Below, piece by piece: positions 5,091 to 7,497 of a stretch of 7,497 bases of DNA. Every line of letters starts with the position of its first letter. Positions within the stretch are counted from its first letter, which is position 1. The stretch lies in NCBI GenBank assembly GCA_017455385.1, contig JAFTBD010000155.1:1-7497 (forward strand), in the 5' to 3' direction. The translations under genes and the position numbers were made by a program. The notes beneath the pieces are model-generated. The model saw only the letters and a list, made by a program, of their open reading frames with translations. It searched no databases and was not told the DNA's origin. This DNA is from Clostridia bacterium (GTDB lineage: Bacteria; Bacillota; Clostridia; Christensenellales; CAG-1252).

Positions 5091-6638
5091 TCACTCCACG
5101 CCGAGTTCTTTTTTGCGCTCTTGGATGAGGCGTTCCAGTTCGTCGTAGCGGCGGGACTGGTCGGCGGAGGGGATGCCGCCCTCGCTGATGACCTTCGCGA
5201 TCTCGATGGAGAGCTTGCGGCGCTCCTTCTCGTAGGCGGCGTACTGCTTGTCCTTCATCAGTTTGCGTTCGCGCGCCTCTTCGTCGATGCCCGACATATC
5301 GTAGCCGACGTTTGTCGCCGCCACCTCGCCTCTCGGCGCCTCGGTGCGACCGGAATTTTTCCAATTGGAGAGGATCTGATTGATGTAGGAGATGGCGTAG
5401 GGCTTATTCACCGCGAGAGCCGCCGCCTCCAAGATGGCAGCCTCGTCGAAGCCCCAGGAGAGCCAATTGCGGTAAAGGGCGCGGTCACTTTCTCGGACCT
5501 TACGGGTGCTGCCCGTGATACGGATGACCTTCCCCATCACCTCGTCCATTCTCTTGATGTCTTTGATGCGGGCGCGCACCGCCTCTTCAGAGACGTAGCC
5601 GAGGGCGAAATACTCCTCCACTTCCCTGTCCATCGCGCTGAGGGTGCGCAGGTCGTCGAGGAAGCAACGCTCCGCGATGAGGAGGAGGCTGCTCGCCGAG
5701 AAGCCCATCTTCACCCATTTGGCGACGTAGGTCTCCACGACGGTATTGAGGTCTTGATAATACAAGCCGAGCTTATTATTCACCCGCACGGCGATATCCA
5801 TCATATCCTCGCGGCGTTTGGCTTCTTCCAGAATGTCCGCCGCCGTATAGATACCGCGCTTCGCGAAACTTTCGAGTATCTCGTCGAGGCGCGCCATGCC
5901 GCCTTTCTTTTTCGCCATTTTCGCCGCGGCGAGGATCGCCTCCTTGGTGAAGCCGAGCTTGGTCGTCCATTTGACGTAGAGCTGGCGGTCAGTGGGCTCG
6001 GGGGCGGACGTCCTGCCGAGGGCGCCCAAGACCAGACGGATATCCTGCGAGGATTCCTCTTCGCGAAGGAGCCTGTCCTCCACGTCCTTCACCGTGCGGA
6101 TGCCGCTCTCGATGAAGCTGGTCGCCACCTTGCGGATGTAGCGGACGGGATTATCCTTGCTGCAATAGCCGAGGCAATACTTGATGATGAGGAGCATCGC
6201 GTCCGGCTCCAATTTGCCGTCCTCGATGATGGTGTAATACTCCATAAATTCCTGCGGCGTCACCACCCGTCCCTCGAAGAGCTCCTCCACGTGACGGTTG
6301 AAGTCCGCATATTTCTGCTTCTTGAAGGTGCGGGAGAGCCCGAAACGGCTCCTGACGGACAGATATTTCACGGAGAAAGGCTCCTCCGTCACGCGCACGA
6401 GCCCCTGCCTCTCCCAGTACGCGAAGGCGTCACGAACGTCCGACTCCGAGATATTCAGATCCTCGGCGAATACGGTGACGGTGACGTTCTCCGCCCGCTT
6501 GCGGCAAAGATCCAAGCCGAAAAGATACACCTTCAGCTCCACTTCCCCCGCATAAGGCAAATAATGCTCGATAAAGAGGCTATCTACGAGAACGAATCCT
6601 TCCTTCTCCGCCTCACTGTCCAAATAACAAAAAGCCAT
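5091..6638 (-). CDS. DnaD/DnaB_2-family replication-initiation-like protein with four DnaD-type repeats
   Basis: A 515-residue protein, far longer than the roughly 230 residues of Bacillus DnaD. Residues 14-85 look like the DnaD-type winged helix ('VLVDSLFIEHYLPYAGEVELKVYLFGLDL'). Four segments then share the DnaD C-terminal pattern (an Asp/Glu-rich helix, hydrophobic helices, then Y/L-I--I---F/W---GI). They lie at about 128-185 ('PVRYIRKVATSFIESGI'), 200-265, 280-350 (most divergent) and 366-432 ('YAISYINQILSNWKNSG', the classic motif). The end (about 452-515) is charged and probably coiled coil. Family members act in helicase loading at oriC or PriA-dependent restart. No dnaC or dnaI adjoins it here. 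The start is uncertain: in-frame ATGs at 6665, 6653 and 6638 are possible. I prefer 6638 (MAFCYLDS) because the conserved domain begins just after it, although only a weak GGGA lies upstream. Confidence 0.87.
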   Translation of the reverse strand: MAFCYLDSEAEKEGFVLVDSLFIEHYLPYAGEVELKVYLFGLDLCRKRAENVTVTVFAEDLNISESDVRDAFAYWERQGLVRVTEEPFSVKYLSVRSRFGLSRTFKKQKYADFNRHVEELFEGRVVTPQEFMEYYTIIEDGKLEPDAMLLIIKYCLGYCSKDNPVRYIRKVATSFIESGIRTVKDVEDRLLREEESSQDIRLVLGALGRTSAPEPTDRQLYVKWTTKLGFTKEAILAAAKMAKKKGGMARLDEILESFAKRGIYTAADILEEAKRREDMMDIAVRVNNKLGLYYQDLNTVVETYVAKWVKMGFSASSLLLIAERCFLDDLRTLSAMDREVEEYFALGYVSEEAVRARIKDIKRMDEVMGKVIRITGSTRKVRESDRALYRNWLSWGFDEAAILEAAALAVNKPYAISYINQILSNWKNSGRTEAPRGEVAATNVGYDMSGIDEEARERKLMKDKQYAAYEKERRKLSIEIAKVISEGGIPSADQSRRYDELERLIQERKKELGVE

Positions 6639-6685
6639 TTTCTTTCGTCCCATCCCTCCCCGCATCCGAGCGGAAAGGGAAATTC

Positions 6686-6715
6686 ATTATAGCACGCACC
6701 GTGGCGGCAAGTCAA
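6686..6715 (-). promoter_or_regulatory. Promoter of the DnaD-like gene
   Basis: TTGACT (6715-6710), 18 bp and TATAAT (6691-6686) on the minus strand. Predicted transcription starts near 6679, giving a leader of about 40 nt to the ATG at 6638, or about 14 nt to the ATG at 6665. The leader contains GGGGAGGG, but it is badly spaced for any of the three ATGs. Confidence 0.7.
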
Positions 6716-6728
6716 TAGACGGACCGAT

Positions 6729-6764
6729 AAAAAAGCGCCCGAAACGCCATATGGTTTCGGGCGC
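6729..6764 (-). terminator. Terminator of the zinc-ribbon membrane protein gene
   Basis: An 11-bp stem GCGCCCGAAAC/GTTTCGGGCGC (6735-6745 with 6754-6764) around an 8-nt loop is followed on the minus strand by six T. It sits 24 nt after the stop codon and just upstream of the DnaD-like promoter, insulating the two genes. Confidence 0.92.
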
Positions 6765-6788
6765 AGCCAATATGCTATTTGCTACTTT

Positions 6789-7112
6789 TTATTTTTGGAA
6801 CCACTTATACAGCTTTTCGTTCAAATCATAGGTCTCAAACTCATCAAGATCCGCGGATTTGAAGCTGACCGTCATCGTCTTTTGCGTTCCGCATTTCGGG
6901 CATTGGCAGGTAACGCGAATTTTTGTAACGGCGATCGTCCACATGCCAAGTATCCTGTGAATTTTTGTCGATGACTCATGTGCATCTATGATGTCCTCGT
7001 ATTTCAATTCGTTTTTACACTTTTTGCATTTCCTTTTAAGCTTGCTTTCCACAATTCTGAAAACAATAAACCCAACGATAATGACCGCCGCGATTACCCA
7101 CAACCATTCCAT
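6789..7112 (-). CDS. Small membrane-anchored zinc-ribbon protein of unknown function
   Basis: A 107-residue protein. Residues 3-18 form one strongly hydrophobic segment, which I read as an N-terminal membrane anchor. The basic run 'KLKRKCKKCK' that follows suggests the soluble part faces the cytosol. C29-x-x-C32 and C71-x-x-C74 (within 'CQCPKCG', Cys69 extra) form a typical four-cysteine zinc ribbon, with the two knuckles about 40 residues apart. The intervening region includes His45 and His52. I do not recognise a named family. The start is secure, with GGAGGT 6 nt before the ATG. This is the strongest Shine-Dalgarno in the window. The gene has its own promoter and terminator, is more A+T-rich than its neighbours, and is divergent from the XRE regulator gene. 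A membrane sensor or redox/metal role is conceivable but not shown. Confidence 0.85.
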   Translation of the reverse strand: MEWLWVIAAVIIVGFIVFRIVESKLKRKCKKCKNELKYEDIIDAHESSTKIHRILGMWTIAVTKIRVTCQCPKCGTQKTMTVSFKSADLDEFETYDLNEKLYKWFQK

Positions 7113-7118
7113 AAAAAG

Positions 7119-7124
7119 ACCTCC
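7119..7124 (-). promoter_or_regulatory. Shine-Dalgarno of the zinc-ribbon gene
   Basis: GGAGGT with 6 nt (CTTTTT-type spacing) to the ATG at 7112. It decides the start and contrasts with the leaderless genes at 1005, 2672, 3407 and 3554. Confidence 0.85.
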
Positions 7125-7140
7125 GAATTTTATTACCTAT

Positions 7141-7169
7141 ATTTTACTACATATTTTATCTAGTGTCAA
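7141..7169 (-). promoter_or_regulatory. Promoter of the zinc-ribbon gene
   Basis: TTGACA (7169-7164), 17 bp and TAAAAT (7146-7141) on the minus strand. Its -35 box lies inside the first of two 20-bp direct repeats, as expected if a repressor bound there blocks RNA polymerase. Confidence 0.8.
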
Positions 7170-7198
7170 GACAAAATGTCTAGTATTTTGACAAAATA
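7159..7198 (+). promoter_or_regulatory. Tandem 20-bp direct repeats, probable operator of the divergent XRE regulator
   Basis: Two adjoining units, 7159-7178 and 7179-7198, share TCTAGT, five variable bases and GACAAAAT (15 of 20 identical). The 20-bp period is about two helix turns, so bound proteins would lie on the same face of the DNA. Nested symmetric sites are AGACA-AAA-TGTCT (7169-7181) and TTTTG-A-CAAAA (7186-7196). The region covers the -35 box of the zinc-ribbon gene and ends 5 nt before the XRE start codon, where an autoregulated XRE protein would be expected to act. Confidence 0.6.
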
Positions 7199-7203
7199 AT
7201 ACT

Positions 7204-7419
7204 ATGGACAAAAAGTTTTGTATAAATCTCAAAAACGCGAGGAAATTCTCCGGTCTAACGCAAAAAGACGTTGCTCGGCATCTCGGCGTCGTGGAAAGTT
7301 GCTATGCAAATTGGGAGCAAGGTCGCACGGAGCCGAACATCGAAGCACTTCGTCAACTATCCCACATCCTCGATATCAGCCTTGACGAACTGATAAACGG
7401 AGAAACCGATCCCCTTTGA
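7204..7419 (+). CDS. XRE/Cro-CI-type helix-turn-helix transcriptional regulator
   Basis: A 71-residue single-domain protein made almost entirely of an HTH_3 fold. 'LKNARKFSGLTQKDVARHLGVVESCYANWEQGRTEPNIEALRQLSHILDISLDELI' spans residues 9-64. The turn and recognition helix lie at about 18-43 ('LTQKDVA...VESCYANWEQG'). There is no sensor domain. Such small regulators usually repress their own and the divergent promoter. The adjoining direct repeats are the obvious target. No Shine-Dalgarno precedes the ATG at 7204, and I could not assign a confident promoter on this strand. The A+T-rich DNA from 7181 onward may hold a weak or regulated one. A terminator follows at 7433. Partnership with the zinc-ribbon gene is inferred from layout only. 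Confidence 0.9.
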   Translation: MDKKFCINLKNARKFSGLTQKDVARHLGVVESCYANWEQGRTEPNIEALRQLSHILDISLDELINGETDPL

Positions 7420-7432
7420 TCCGGTTAAACAT

Positions 7433-7468
7433 AAAAGTGCGAACGCAACTAAGCGCTCGCACTTTTTT
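7433..7468 (+). terminator. Terminator of the XRE regulator gene
   Basis: AAAGTGCGA (7434-7442) pairs with TCGCACTTT (7457-7465). An inner CGC/GCG pairing lies in the loop, and a six-T run ends at 7468. It lies about 14 nt after the stop codon. The last 29 nt of the window show no feature. Confidence 0.9.
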
Positions 7469-7497
7469 CTAAAGCTTTTTGAACAACTATCCTAAAA

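Noticed and set aside
4986..6692. Long plus-strand reading frame (568 codons) opposite the DnaD-like gene
   Set aside because: It runs through the terminator at 5061-5089 and the DnaD-like promoter, and has shadow-type composition. The minus-strand frame carries the recognisable domains.
6978..7191. Plus-strand reading frames of 61-67 codons across the zinc-ribbon start region
   Set aside because: They are antisense to a gene with a strong Shine-Dalgarno, a promoter and a four-cysteine motif, and they run through the divergent regulatory region.

Overview
The window looks like a chromosomal segment of an uncultured, gut-type Clostridia-like Bacillota. The support is a DnaD/DnaB_2-family replication protein, a BspA-type leucine-rich-repeat lipoprotein, a TcdA-type enzyme, a MepA-like MATE exporter and consensus sigma-A promoters (TTGACN/TTGATA, 17 bp, TATAAT). 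Finer placement, for example Christensenellales-like, is only a guess. Coding GC is moderate to fairly high. About 1081-1320 and 6780-7200 are visibly richer in A+T.

Layout. 1-594 (minus) is the N-terminal part of a surface LRR lipoprotein that leaves the window. 655-1005 (minus) is a four-helix-bundle protein of the 23S rRNA intervening-sequence (S23) family. Upstream of it, 1081-1320 is noncoding and packed with small GC-rich hairpins joined by a repeated TTATCATT spacer, followed by A+T palindromes. 1321-1432 holds a 20-bp perfect stem terminator fused to the 3' end of a tRNA-Thr(CGU) gene. 1482-3407 (minus) carries a class I/II aminotransferase and, upstream of it, tcdA. A MATE exporter (3554-5011, plus) is divergent from tcdA. 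It converges on a large DnaD-like protein with four apparent DnaD-type repeats (5091-6638, minus). 6729-7468 is a self-contained module between two terminators: a membrane-anchored zinc-ribbon protein and a divergent XRE-type regulator, sharing an intergenic region with two 20-bp direct repeats.

Two themes stand out. First, four genes (the S23 protein, aminotransferase, tcdA and MATE) have a near-consensus promoter whose -10 box ends only 6-10 nt before the ATG, with no Shine-Dalgarno. Their mRNAs should be leaderless or nearly so. The zinc-ribbon gene and the lipoprotein gene instead have purine-rich ribosome-binding sites. Second, the S23 gene plus its hairpin array beside a tRNA gene looks like a possible mobile or RNA-structured element.

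Functional links are modest. TcdA cyclises t6A37 in tRNAs such as the tRNA-Thr encoded here. The aminotransferase and MATE exporter are ordinary metabolic and transport genes. The XRE protein probably controls its own divergent region.
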